The position numbers were made by a program, and so were the translations under genes. The notes below the pieces were generated by a model. It saw only the letters and a program-made list of their open reading frames with translations, had not been told where the DNA came from and searched no databases. 38,334 nucleotides of DNA. It comes from CAYLRY01 sp964386535. GTDB taxonomy: Bacteria; Chloroflexota; Dehalococcoidia; Dehalococcoidales; UBA3254. Below are positions 16,208-24,360 of this stretch, piece by piece. Where the stretch lies: the NCBI GenBank assembly GCA_964386535.1, contig CAYLRY010000028.1, positions 1 through 38,334 on the forward strand, read 5' to 3'. Position 1 is the first letter of the stretch. Every line of letters starts with the position of its first letter.

Positions 16208-16212
16208 CAACT

Positions 16213-16629
16213 ATGAGCTGTTTGATTAAACTAAAAGCCAGGGGCTTTAAGCTGACTCCGCAGCGGCGTCTTATTGTTGATATTATTCATGGATCTGGTG
16301 ACCACGTCACTGCTGAGGAAATCATCACACGGGTAAAAAGTGAAATGCCCGGGGTTAACAAATCCACCATCTACCGTACCCTGGAAACGCTGGAAAAAAC
16401 CGGCTGTATTGTGAAAAGTGGCGCCGGCGATCATTTCATTTTTCATCCGGCTGAAGAAGGACATCACCATCATCTTTTATGTGCCTCATGTCATAAAACT
16501 ATTGAATGTGATGAAGACCTCTTTGCTCCCCTGGAAAAAATACTGAAGGAAAAATACGGGTTCAAAGCCTCCTTCAAGCACCTTGTGATCAGCGGTTTAT
16601 GTCAGGAATGCAGTAAAAATAACCCATAG
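16213..16629 (+). CDS. Fur-family metalloregulator, probable nickel sensor (Nur-like)
   Basis: A 138-residue repressor of the Fur/Zur/Nur/PerR family. The winged helix (about 1-80) reads FKLTPQRRLIVDII and NKSTIYRTLETLEKTG. The dimerisation and metal domain has the His cluster EEGHHHHLLCASC and two CxxC pairs (CASC, CQEC) expected to hold structural zinc. I chose ATG at 16213: the longer frame opens with TTG at 16192, inside the -10 element and operator repeat. Family membership is certain; nickel as the signal is inferred from its place between larBEC and the nickel-type importer. Iron, zinc or peroxide sensing cannot be excluded from residues alone. The promoter and operator immediately upstream suggest autoregulation. 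Confidence 0.88.
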   Translation: MSCLIKLKARGFKLTPQRRLIVDIIHGSGDHVTAEEIITRVKSEMPGVNKSTIYRTLETLEKTGCIVKSGAGDHFIFHPAEEGHHHHLLCASCHKTIECDEDLFAPLEKILKEKYGFKASFKHLVISGLCQECSKNNP

Positions 16630-16659
16630 TATATCCTATATTTTTTTATCTTTAATTTC

Positions 16660-16689
16660 TGCAACATGATGCAAATATTACAAGTTGCA
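16660..16689 (+). promoter_or_regulatory. Three-half-site operator cluster upstream of the importer operon
   Basis: TGCAA at 16660-16664 and 16670-16674 repeats the 10-base spacing seen at 16193-16207, and TTGCA at 16685-16689 adds an inverted half-site 10 bases further. The cluster lies about 90-120 bases before the methyltransferase ATG. I could not find a convincing -35/-10 pair beside it. Confidence 0.55.
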
Positions 16690-16780
16690 TTCAGAGAGTT
16701 TCCTGTTCAATCAGTTTTTAACATAAATAAAGATTAAATAAATTCTTTAGCGATAAACACAAACGTTTTAAGGAGACGTT

Positions 16781-17599
16781 ATGTCCTGTCAAAACAACCG
16801 CTTTGACTGGGCCAGAGATTGGGCTGAGCGATTAAGCTGTAGCGGCTTGCGGGCTAATTTAAACCGCAAGGGAGTAGCGCCGGAGCAATTCTGGGACAAC
16901 TATAATGGATGGATGGAATGGCAAAACCGCAGCCAGTATCCTGGGCTCATTTTAGAGCGGCTGAAGACTTTTATCAGGCCGGAGAACACCCTGCTGGATA
17001 TTGGCGCTGGCGCCGGGGCTTACCTGGTAGCGCTGGCTAAAGTCTGCCGGCGGGTTACGGCGGTAGAGCCTTCCGCTGGCCAGTTCAACCGTTTGAATAA
17101 CAACCTCAGGCAAAACAATATCCGGGAACCGGTACTGATAAACAAACGCTGGGAGGAGGTCAGTCTGGAGGAGATCGGAAGGCAGGACATTGTTCTGGCG
17201 GCCTATTCCTTTGAAATGCAGGATATTAGAGCAGCCCTGCAAAAAATGGTACAGGTAGCTGAAAAATATTGCTTTTTTATTCATACGGCCGGGCACGATC
17301 TCACTATACTGCTCCGCGAGCAATTGGGTGTACCATCAGGGCCGGATTATATCTATCTTTATAATATCCTTTACGAAGAGGGATACCGTCCGAATGTAGA
17401 GATCATTTCAAGATCTTACAGTCTGCCTTTAGAACAGCAGATGAGCATGTTTGCGATGAATCCCGGCTTAACCGGCGAGCAACAACGGGAGCTGTATCAT
17501 TACCTCGAATTAACCGGAAGATTAGAAAACCATAACGGTGAAATTTGGGTCAAACGCCGGCATAAAGACGCAATGATCTGGCTGGAAAAGGAGGTTTAA
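16781..17599 (+). CDS. Class I SAM-dependent methyltransferase, first gene of the nickel importer operon
   Basis: A 272-residue soluble enzyme with a Rossmann-type SAM site: motif I LLDIGAGAGAYLVAL at 71-85, the acidic ribose-binding Glu96 in VTAVEPS, and a motif IV-like segment QDIVLAAYSFEMQDI. The N-terminal 60 residues (FDWARDWAERL and FWDNYNGWMEW) are Trp-rich and may form a substrate lid. AAGGAGACGTT precedes the ATG. The gene ends 9 bases before the substrate-binding protein gene, so it belongs to the importer operon. A role in making, modifying or reusing a small-molecule nickel ligand is an inference from context; the methyl acceptor is unknown. Confidence 0.8.
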   Translation: MSCQNNRFDWARDWAERLSCSGLRANLNRKGVAPEQFWDNYNGWMEWQNRSQYPGLILERLKTFIRPENTLLDIGAGAGAYLVALAKVCRRVTAVEPSAGQFNRLNNNLRQNNIREPVLINKRWEEVSLEEIGRQDIVLAAYSFEMQDIRAALQKMVQVAEKYCFFIHTAGHDLTILLREQLGVPSGPDYIYLYNILYEEGYRPNVEIISRSYSLPLEQQMSMFAMNPGLTGEQQRELYHYLELTGRLENHNGEIWVKRRHKDAMIWLEKEV

Positions 17600-17608
17600 T
17601 CCAAGCCT

Positions 17609-19282
17609 ATGAGAAACAGGCCCATTCGTAAAATCGTTTTTCTGGTAATACTGGCTTCAGCTATTTTACTGGTTAGCTGTAGCGGAGGTACGGCTACCCC
17701 TACCTTACCTGCAACTTCTGCCGCAATCACTTCATCATCCCCTGATGTGACTACCACATCTGCTACTCCTGTGACCCTTAGAATAGGCTCTACTAAAGGC
17801 TTCAAGACCACCAACCGTTTTGCCGATTACTGGTATGGCGTGTTAACCAACCTAACAACCCATGACAGTCTGATCAAGCTGGGTGCAGACATGCTACCAC
17901 AGCCCTGGCTGGCCAGGTCCTGGGAGGTTTCTCCAGATGCCAGAACCTTTACCTTTACCATAGCCAGTAACGTGAAATGGCATGACGGCCAACCTTTGAC
18001 AGCGGATGACGTACGGTTCTCAATAGAATATTACCGCGACCGCGATACATCATCCGCCTGGATGAAAGACGTGATCCAGAGTATCGACGTCAAAGGGAAT
18101 AACGTAATCCTCAATCTGTCAAGGCCTTACGGCAATCTGCTTACCGAATTTATGACCTATTCAGTACTGCCCAAACAGGTTTGGGAGAAAACCGAAGAAC
18201 CCCTGAAATATGAAGGTGAAGACAGAGTAATGGGTTCCGGCCCGTATAAATTTCAGAGCTGGGATCCTGCTGCGGGTAAATTCGTATTCACGGCCAATCC
18301 GGACTACTTCCAGGGAAAACCAGTTATCGACCGGCTGGAAGTGAATGTCTTCAGTAACATGGACGCCCTGGTCATGGCTCTATCTCGCGGTGAAATAGAT
18401 ACCTGGTGGGACTATTCAGGTGAATTTCCTTACACTTATATACCCAACCTGATCAAATCAGGAAAAATCGAGTTTGCCTCAGCCGGTTTCCTGGGTGTAC
18501 CAGCCGCAATAGGTTTTAATCTGGACCGCAGTCCTATGGACAAACTGGATTTTCGTAAAGCTATCTCCCTGTCTATCAATTATGCGCAAATTGTAGAGCA
18601 GGTCTTTTCCAGTTACGGAACTACCCCCACACCAGGTTTTGTACCTTCCACACACCCCAATTTCGATACTTCATTACCCAAAATGGAGACCAAACCAGAC
18701 GAAGCAAAGAAGCTACTGGATTCTATGGGATTGAAGGATATCAATAACGATGGTATACGCGAAAATCTTGAAGGGAAACCTATCACTTTATCCCTGCTAG
18801 TACAGACAGGGAATGCCAGCAATACGCGCTGTGCGGAAATGGTAACCGGGTACTTGAAAAATGTGGGTATTGCCTTACAGATTAAAATGGCTGACAGTTC
18901 CACCTGGATTGCTACCAAGGATAAAATGGACTATGACCTGGTATTTTTCCGGGCCACCCCCTGGGGCACGCTTATGCATGCAGGCCACGGATCTGGGTAT
19001 TTTGATTCACGCCGCACGGGTTCCGGTGTGTTGCATAATTTGAATAATCCGGATTATCTGGCGGCCTGTGACGCCCGGTTGAGCAGCGGTAGTCCTCAGG
19101 AGCAGGCCAAACAGGATCTGAAAATTCAGCAACTTCAGGCCCAGCTATTGCCCGCCATCCCGCTGGCCTGGATAGACAGCGTCTATCCTTATAGTAAAAA
19201 ATGGGAAAACTGGAAAGTGGACCATATTTTTGGCGGTGTGGTCAATAGCTTCTCCTGGTTCACCGCCAGGCCGATTAAATAG
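17609..19282 (+). CDS. Family 5 extracellular substrate-binding lipoprotein, NikA-like
   Basis: The 557-residue solute receptor of a peptide/nickel ABC importer. Residues 1-24 form a lipoprotein signal with Cys24 in LLVSC, followed by a Thr/Ser/Pro linker to about residue 50. The SBP_bac_5 fold shows FTIASNVKWHDGQPLTADDV and GSGPYKFQSWDP. Near the C-terminus, PWGTLMHAGHG places His457 and His460 in the region where E. coli NikA uses a histidine for nickel; this alignment is by eye. Adjacent lar genes and a Fur-type regulator favour nickel or a nickel chelate over peptides. A strong terminator hairpin follows, which should make this protein more abundant than the permeases. Confidence 0.83.
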   Translation: MRNRPIRKIVFLVILASAILLVSCSGGTATPTLPATSAAITSSSPDVTTTSATPVTLRIGSTKGFKTTNRFADYWYGVLTNLTTHDSLIKLGADMLPQPWLARSWEVSPDARTFTFTIASNVKWHDGQPLTADDVRFSIEYYRDRDTSSAWMKDVIQSIDVKGNNVILNLSRPYGNLLTEFMTYSVLPKQVWEKTEEPLKYEGEDRVMGSGPYKFQSWDPAAGKFVFTANPDYFQGKPVIDRLEVNVFSNMDALVMALSRGEIDTWWDYSGEFPYTYIPNLIKSGKIEFASAGFLGVPAAIGFNLDRSPMDKLDFRKAISLSINYAQIVEQVFSSYGTTPTPGFVPSTHPNFDTSLPKMETKPDEAKKLLDSMGLKDINNDGIRENLEGKPITLSLLVQTGNASNTRCAEMVTGYLKNVGIALQIKMADSSTWIATKDKMDYDLVFFRATPWGTLMHAGHGSGYFDSRRTGSGVLHNLNNPDYLAACDARLSSGSPQEQAKQDLKIQQLQAQLLPAIPLAWIDSVYPYSKKWENWKVDHIFGGVVNSFSWFTARPIK

Positions 19283-19293
19283 TGCTGTAACCG

Positions 19294-19340
19294 CAAACGG
19301 GCAGGTGTTGTAAGACCTGCCCGTTTGTTTTATCTTGTTT
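19294..19340 (+). terminator. Strong hairpin between substrate-binding protein and permease genes
   Basis: A perfect 13-bp stem (19294-19306 with 19315-19327) around an 8-base loop is followed by a T-rich tail TTTTATCTTGTTT. It is 11 bases after the stop of the binding-protein gene. It probably terminates most transcripts and limits permease expression. Confidence 0.8.
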
Positions 19341-19347
19341 ATATCAT

Positions 19348-20325
19348 ATGGAAAGACATGAACACCGTTATGCCAGGTGGATTTCCAAGACGGCACGTTA
19401 TGCAGCCGTCTTTCTGGTTATCATTACTCTGAACTTCATGCTTCCCCGCCTGATGCCGGGAGACCCTGTGAAAAACTTGCTGGGAGAACAGGCCTTCTAT
19501 ATATCGCCTGAAGCGCTGGATATTTTGCGCGCCAAGTTAGGGCTGGATGCCCCACTATATCAGCAATATATCAGATACCTGGGAGGGATCTTCACCGGAG
19601 ATTGGGGCTTTTCCTATCTGTATATGCAGCCGGTACTGGAATCAGCAGCAGTTCATCTTAAGTGGACGCTGGTGCTAATATTACCGGCGGTGGTACTGGG
19701 GGCCTTCCTGGCGGCTATCTTCGGGTCGCTTGCTGCCTGGTACCGCAAGTCTAAACTGGATATGGGACTATCGTCCATCTTTTTATTATTTTACTCCATG
19801 CCCCATTACTGGCTGGCTATGCTATTCCTTACCATTTTCAGCTTTGTATTAGGCTGGTTTCCCCTGGGCAGGGCCGTTACCGGAGGGCTGAGTGGGGGCG
19901 CTTTTTTGTTGGACGCCGGCTGGCATTTGTTGCTGCCTTTATGTGTGGTTACTCTATTCAAGGCTGGGTATGACTTTCTGATTGTACGTAATGCAGTGGT
20001 ATCGATCTATGGAGAAGACTACCTTCTTTTTGCCCGTGCTCGCGGCCTTTCGGAAATGGCGGTACTGTTCAAACACGCCCTGAGGAATGCCCTGGCGCCT
20101 CTGGCCACGGTTACTGCTATCCAGTTCGGTATGCTTTTTGCCGGAGTTTTACTGGTAGAGGTAGTTTTCTCCTGGCCAGGAATGGGTACACTGATTTATG
20201 AAGCCATTGCCGCCAGGGATTATCCCCTGCTGCAGGCCGCACTACTTATCATTACCATCTGCGTCTTGCTGGCTAATTTTATAGCTGATGTACTATATAC
20301 CCGCCTGGATCCCAGGACAAGGTGA
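19348..20325 (+). CDS. ABC importer permease, NikB/DppB-type
   Basis: A 325-residue inner-membrane permease with six or so hydrophobic helices. It has the family's N-terminal pattern NFMLPRLMPGDPV and the EAA-type coupling motif region YLLFARARGLSEMAVLFKHALRNAL near residue 230-255. It pairs with the next permease to form the channel. The ATG at 19348 lies directly after the terminator tail and has no visible ribosome binding site, which is unusual; no better in-frame start exists before the first membrane helix. Low translation may therefore be intended. Specificity for nickel is inferred from the neighbourhood. Confidence 0.85.
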   Translation: MERHEHRYARWISKTARYAAVFLVIITLNFMLPRLMPGDPVKNLLGEQAFYISPEALDILRAKLGLDAPLYQQYIRYLGGIFTGDWGFSYLYMQPVLESAAVHLKWTLVLILPAVVLGAFLAAIFGSLAAWYRKSKLDMGLSSIFLLFYSMPHYWLAMLFLTIFSFVLGWFPLGRAVTGGLSGGAFLLDAGWHLLLPLCVVTLFKAGYDFLIVRNAVVSIYGEDYLLFARARGLSEMAVLFKHALRNALAPLATVTAIQFGMLFAGVLLVEVVFSWPGMGTLIYEAIAARDYPLLQAALLIITICVLLANFIADVLYTRLDPRTR

Positions 20326-20331
20326 TATTTT

Positions 20332-21168
20332 TTGCTGATAAGAGTTTTGAAACAGGATAATCTGGCTATAACTGGTCTTGCCGTTTTACTGGTAATCGGG
20401 CTGGCGGCTTTCCTGGCGCCCTGGACCAGTCCTTATGATCCCTGGCAGTATTATTCTTCCTTTCAATCCCCTTCTCAACAACACTGGCTGGGCACCAATG
20501 ATATTGGTCAGGATATTTTATCTGAACTTTTATACGCCGGCCGTACCTCTCTAATAGTTGGTGTACTTTCAACCCTGCTGGCCATGTCGCTGGGAACCAT
20601 TATCGGCGTGGTAGCGGGGTTCCGCCGCGGGTTTATTGATGAGTTTTTAATGGGCTTCACTGATATGGTGCTGGTAATACCGGCTTTACCGCTGATTATA
20701 CTTTTCTCAGTTTACCTGGGCGCCAGTATATGGAATACCATCCTGATTATTGGACTGGTACTGTGGCCCAGTACCGCCCGGGTGGTCCGCTCACAGGCTC
20801 TGAGCGTCAGAGAGTCTGGATATATTGAATCCGCCAGGATGATGGGAGCCAGCAGCGCCTGGCTGATATGGAGGCATGTCTTTCCCAACATTCTCCCTGT
20901 GATTCTAGCCAAATTCGTATTGACTATGGCCGCCGCTATGTTAATGGAAGCCTCCGTGAGTTTTCTGGGACTGGGCGATCCGGCGCAGAAAAGCTGGGGC
21001 ACCATGCTGCATTATGCTTACAGCCGGGGCGGGTTTTTCCGTAATCTATGGTGGTGGTATTTGCCGCCGGGGTTGTGCATAGCGCTCTCTATACTGGCCA
21101 TGACACTAATCAGTTTCGGAGTGGAAGGCAAAAGCGATCCCCGATTGAAAAAGGCGCTGGAAAGATGA
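20332..21168 (+). CDS. ABC importer permease, NikC/DppC-type
   Basis: The second channel subunit, 278 residues. The N-terminus has the OppC-like element LIRVLKQDNLAITGLAVLLVIGLAAFLAPW, then HWLGTNDIGQDILSELLYAGRTSL, a signature of this permease class, and the coupling loop GYIESARMMGASSAWLIWRHVFPN. The start is a TTG at 20332, supported by AAGGTG eight bases upstream and by the matching N-terminus. The stop codon overlaps the start of the following ATPase gene (ATGA), indicating translational coupling. Confidence 0.87.
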   Translation: MLIRVLKQDNLAITGLAVLLVIGLAAFLAPWTSPYDPWQYYSSFQSPSQQHWLGTNDIGQDILSELLYAGRTSLIVGVLSTLLAMSLGTIIGVVAGFRRGFIDEFLMGFTDMVLVIPALPLIILFSVYLGASIWNTILIIGLVLWPSTARVVRSQALSVRESGYIESARMMGASSAWLIWRHVFPNILPVILAKFVLTMAAAMLMEASVSFLGLGDPAQKSWGTMLHYAYSRGGFFRNLWWWYLPPGLCIALSILAMTLISFGVEGKSDPRLKKALER

Positions 21169-22172
21169 CTGCGCTGCTGAAAATCACCAATTTACAGGTA
21201 CATTTCAATACCCCGGCCGGTACGGTGAAGGCTAACTATGGCATTAACCTGAACATCGAGGCAGGCCAGGCCACCGGCATTATGGGAGAGAGCGGCTGCG
21301 GCAAGACTGTACTCTTCCTCTCTATTTTACGTCTCCAGGAACCGGGAAAAATCGTCAGCGGCTCCATTCTATTTAACGGGACTGAAATCGTTAAAGCTGA
21401 TGAAAAGTCAATGTGCCGTATTCGCGGACACCAGATCGGTTTTATCCCCCAGAATCAGGCCACAGCTCTGAATCCGGCTTATACTATTGAACAGCACCTG
21501 GCTGAAACCCTTAACTTGCGAGAACGAGGACCGGGTTTCTGGCAAAACATCATTTCCGGAGGTAAACTACGGAAAGCAAACTATGACATGGTTGAGAAAT
21601 TGCTGGCAGAATTCGGGTTGGGCGATTTCGGACAGAGCAGCAAATTGTTAAAAAGTTATCCACACCAGCTATCCGGAGGTATGCGGCAGCGGATATTAAC
21701 CGCCATGGCTTTACTGCAAAATCCGCTATTGCTGATTGCCGATGAGCCGACAACGGCCCTGGACCGCGCCAGCCGGAATCTTTCTCTGAAAATGCTTAAA
21801 GAGGTGAAACAACATACCACGCTGCTGCTGGTGAGTCACGATATCGAAACCGTGACCGCAGTATGCGAAACAATAGCGGTAATGTATGGCGGCCGCATAA
21901 TCGAGCGTGGTCTGGCCAGGGATATCCTTGAGCGTCCACTTCATCCATATACACGGCTGCTGGTCTCCTTTCGGAAGATATCTCGCGATACCGGTTTACC
22001 TGAACTACTGGTTGATTCCCAGGACCTGATCCATCTACCGGAAGGTTGTGCTTTCCATCCATTCTGTCCTCAGGCCAGATCTATCTGTTCTAAGATCATT
22101 CCGGGCGAATATGCTGCGGGGCAGACAGCAGTTTCCTGCCATTTATTTAACCACGAGGTGTCTCCATGTTAA
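21165..22172 (+). CDS. ABC importer ATPase, NikD/DppD-type
   Basis: One of two nucleotide-binding subunits powering the importer, 335 residues. Walker A is GESGCGKT (about residues 40-47), the signature is LSGGMRQR, Walker B LLIADEPTT and the switch His is in LLVSHD. The C-terminal extension carries four cysteines (GCAFHPFC, SIC, VSC), the oligopeptide/dipeptide-transporter motif. ATG at 21165 overlaps the upstream stop; an in-frame extension back to 21048 would run through the permease gene and is rejected. Confidence 0.9.
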   Translation: MTALLKITNLQVHFNTPAGTVKANYGINLNIEAGQATGIMGESGCGKTVLFLSILRLQEPGKIVSGSILFNGTEIVKADEKSMCRIRGHQIGFIPQNQATALNPAYTIEQHLAETLNLRERGPGFWQNIISGGKLRKANYDMVEKLLAEFGLGDFGQSSKLLKSYPHQLSGGMRQRILTAMALLQNPLLLIADEPTTALDRASRNLSLKMLKEVKQHTTLLLVSHDIETVTAVCETIAVMYGGRIIERGLARDILERPLHPYTRLLVSFRKISRDTGLPELLVDSQDLIHLPEGCAFHPFCPQARSICSKIIPGEYAAGQTAVSCHLFNHEVSPC

Positions 22173-23122
22173 AAGCTGAAAAAGTCAGCAAAAATTTTAT
22201 TATACATCACCATCCGTTAATCAGGCTGGGTCATCACGACCACCTGATCAAGGCAGTAGACGGCGTTTCTTTAGAGTTGTCTCCGGGAGATCTAACCGGG
22301 CTGATCGGAGAAAGCGGCTCCGGTAAAACCACGCTGGCGAAAACCCTGGTTGGATTATATCGTCCAACTTCCGGCCGTATTCTCTACGAAAAGAGCGATA
22401 TTTCTTTACTGGAAAAAGATAAATACCGTCAATTCCGCAGGGAAGTGCAAATGATTTTTCAGGACTCCGATTCGACCCTGGACCCCAGAATGACGGCCAT
22501 AATGCTGCTGGAAGAGCCTCTCAAGATACAAAAAATAGGCAATCAAAAGCAGCGAAAGGAGCAAATAAAAAGGGTAATGTCACAGGTCAACCTGGCTGAA
22601 TCCTTTTTCAACCGTTACCCTTCAGAATTATCAGGCGGGCAGCGCCAGCGGTTAGCTGTGGCCAGGGCGCTGCTTCTAAATCCTCGAGTAATTGTAGCTG
22701 ATGAGCCGCTGGCCGGTCTTGACAGCATAATTCGGATGCAAATCCTGCGATTATTGCTTGAATTGAAAAAAGAACTTGGACTGACCTACCTGCTGATTAC
22801 TCATGATCTGGAAATAGCTGCGGCAGTCTGTAGCCATATTATCGTATTTTACCGTGGTCAGATAGTAGAATATCTGGATGGGTCAGAATTCGAGAAAAAA
22901 GCCTGTCATCCTTATACCGAATATCTAAAGAAGGGATCCGAAATAAGCTTTTCTGATTCAGGTGAACATGACCTACATCACCCGGCCGCTGGTTTTCCTG
23001 GCGGTTGCTTTTTTGCTGCCAACTGCCCCCACAGGACAACCGTGTGTACCCAGGATTTGCCTGAATTAAAAGAAATACAGAAGGGTCATGGGGTGCGATG
23101 CTGGGAGATTAAAAGCCAGTGA
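22166..23122 (+). CDS. ABC importer ATPase, NikE/DppF-type
   Basis: The partner ATPase, 318 residues. Walker A is GESGSGKTT, the Q-loop is in MIFQDSDSTLDPR, the signature LSGGQRQR, Walker B VIVADEPLAGLD and the switch His in LLITHDLE. A His-rich stretch near the N-terminus (IHHHPLIRLGHHDHL, about residues 11-25) is unusual for DppF and could bind metal. The C-terminus again has the Cys motif (GGCFFAANC, TVC, RCW). Its ATG overlaps the end of the previous gene by seven bases. Last gene of the importer operon; the next features are on the opposite strand. Confidence 0.9.
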   Translation: MLKAEKVSKNFIIHHHPLIRLGHHDHLIKAVDGVSLELSPGDLTGLIGESGSGKTTLAKTLVGLYRPTSGRILYEKSDISLLEKDKYRQFRREVQMIFQDSDSTLDPRMTAIMLLEEPLKIQKIGNQKQRKEQIKRVMSQVNLAESFFNRYPSELSGGQRQRLAVARALLLNPRVIVADEPLAGLDSIIRMQILRLLLELKKELGLTYLLITHDLEIAAAVCSHIIVFYRGQIVEYLDGSEFEKKACHPYTEYLKKGSEISFSDSGEHDLHHPAAGFPGGCFFAANCPHRTTVCTQDLPELKEIQKGHGVRCWEIKSQ

Positions 23123-23225
23123 TAATTATTATATAATTTGCTAATTATACTCGGACTCATCCTTCTACTAACTCAAAGTAATAAAAATTATAATATGCCC
23201 TTCAAGACACATCTTGGACTCCTGA

Positions 23226-23545
23226 TCAGGCTTCAGCCAACTCCATCTTTAGTAAATCCGCTTCAGTAAAAGGCAGGCGGCAGGTGTGATTCCGGCAGAC
23301 ATAAGCAGCCGGATGGCCATTAATCAGGGTCTTATTTTCCAGCAAAGCCAGGCCTGTCTCCGGTTCTGGATCGTCCGGGTCACTGGCTGCCAGGACCTTA
23401 CAGGGAATCCAGATATTAAAGATGACCCATATTAGTCCGGTTGTATGCGGGTGGCAGTGTGAACCAATAACAGCAATTTCCAGCGGCCTCGACAAATAGA
23501 AGTCCAGGCTGCAAAGCTATTGTCCATAACCCAGGAGGTAACGGG
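23226..23545 (-). pseudogene. C-terminal remnant of a YyaL/DUF255-type thioredoxin-domain protein
   Basis: Only the last hundred or so codons of a protein normally near 680 residues remain. The frame reads GYGQ, a TAG stop (23517-23519), then LCSLDFYLSRPLEIAVIG, matching the family pattern in which a leucine sits where the stop is. The end of the remnant, AAYVCRNHTCRLPFTEADL, is the characteristic YyaL C-terminus. No ribosome binding site or start is present, and the upstream part is replaced by the SDR gene. Family assignment is from memory of the motif; loss of function is clear from the truncation and nonsense codon. Confidence 0.65.
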
Positions 23546-23584
23546 TTATTGACTGCTGAACACCCTGTTATGAAATTTTACAGT

Positions 23585-24310
23585 CTAACCCCTGCCCAGA
23601 TAGGGCTGGTTGATGGGTATCTGAATTAGATCAAGAATATTAATATTAGGTGGTAAACAGGCCATATAAACTGCTGTAGCAGCGGTATCAGAATAAGCCA
23701 TCATGGGGTCCGGTTTCGCCTTGGCCGCATTCTTAACCAGGTCGCCTGTAATGCCCGGATGCAAACACCCACAGGTGATGCCGAAATCCCTGCCTTCAAG
23801 GGCCGTGGTATGGGTTAAACCGATCAATCCGAACTTGGCGGCATTATAAGGAGCGGTAAAAGGCCGAACCCGTGAAGCTGAAATACTGCCTATATTAATA
23901 ATGCGCCCTCCGCCCTGTTTTTTCATTATGCGAAACGCCTCCCTGGTACAGATAAAAGGCGCCCGCAGTTCTATGGCTAAAACGTTATCCCATAATTCAG
24001 TAGAGAGAGTTTCAATAGGTTCCAGCATAAAAACGCCGGCATTGTTAACCAGAATATCCAACCTGCCAAAGCATTCCATTGTTTTTGCGAACAGATTGAT
24101 AATTTGATCTTCTCGAGTTACATCGGTAGGTACAACTTCCGCTTTTACTCCTTTAGCCATTACCTCGGCCTGCGTCTTCTGAAGGTGTTCCACGCTGCGA
24201 GCTGCCAGCACCAGATCAGCTCCTTCTTCGGCCAGACCGATAGAGATGGCTTTTCCTATGCCCCGGCTGGCGCCGGTTACCATAGCCACCTTACCCTTAA
24301 GCTTTTGCAT
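23585..24310 (-). CDS. Short-chain dehydrogenase/reductase (SDR)
   Basis: A 241-residue NAD(P)-dependent oxidoreductase. TGASRGIG lies at residues 13-20, NNAG near 89, the catalytic Ser in NIGSIS, and Tyr/Lys in YNAAK. Arg in AARS after the second strand hints at NADP preference. The C-terminal region is short and ends in a Pro-rich NQPYLGRG, so the substrate lid differs from the SDR at 4127. AAGGAGG precedes the ATG. It reads away from pycB and is followed by the YyaL remnant; no pathway partner is adjacent. Confidence 0.85.
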   Translation of the reverse strand: MQKLKGKVAMVTGASRGIGKAISIGLAEEGADLVLAARSVEHLQKTQAEVMAKGVKAEVVPTDVTREDQIINLFAKTMECFGRLDILVNNAGVFMLEPIETLSTELWDNVLAIELRAPFICTREAFRIMKKQGGGRIINIGSISASRVRPFTAPYNAAKFGLIGLTHTTALEGRDFGITCGCLHPGITGDLVKNAAKAKPDPMMAYSDTAATAVYMACLPPNINILDLIQIPINQPYLGRG

Positions 24311-24360
24311 GATCTGCCTCCTTTTTTGTAATTAGACAGCTTTTTGGGGGTTGAATGTTT

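Noticed and set aside
21048..21164. 39-codon N-terminal extension of the NikD-type ATPase
   Set aside because: It overlaps the permease gene in another frame; ATG 21165 with the ATGA overlap gives the normal N-terminus.
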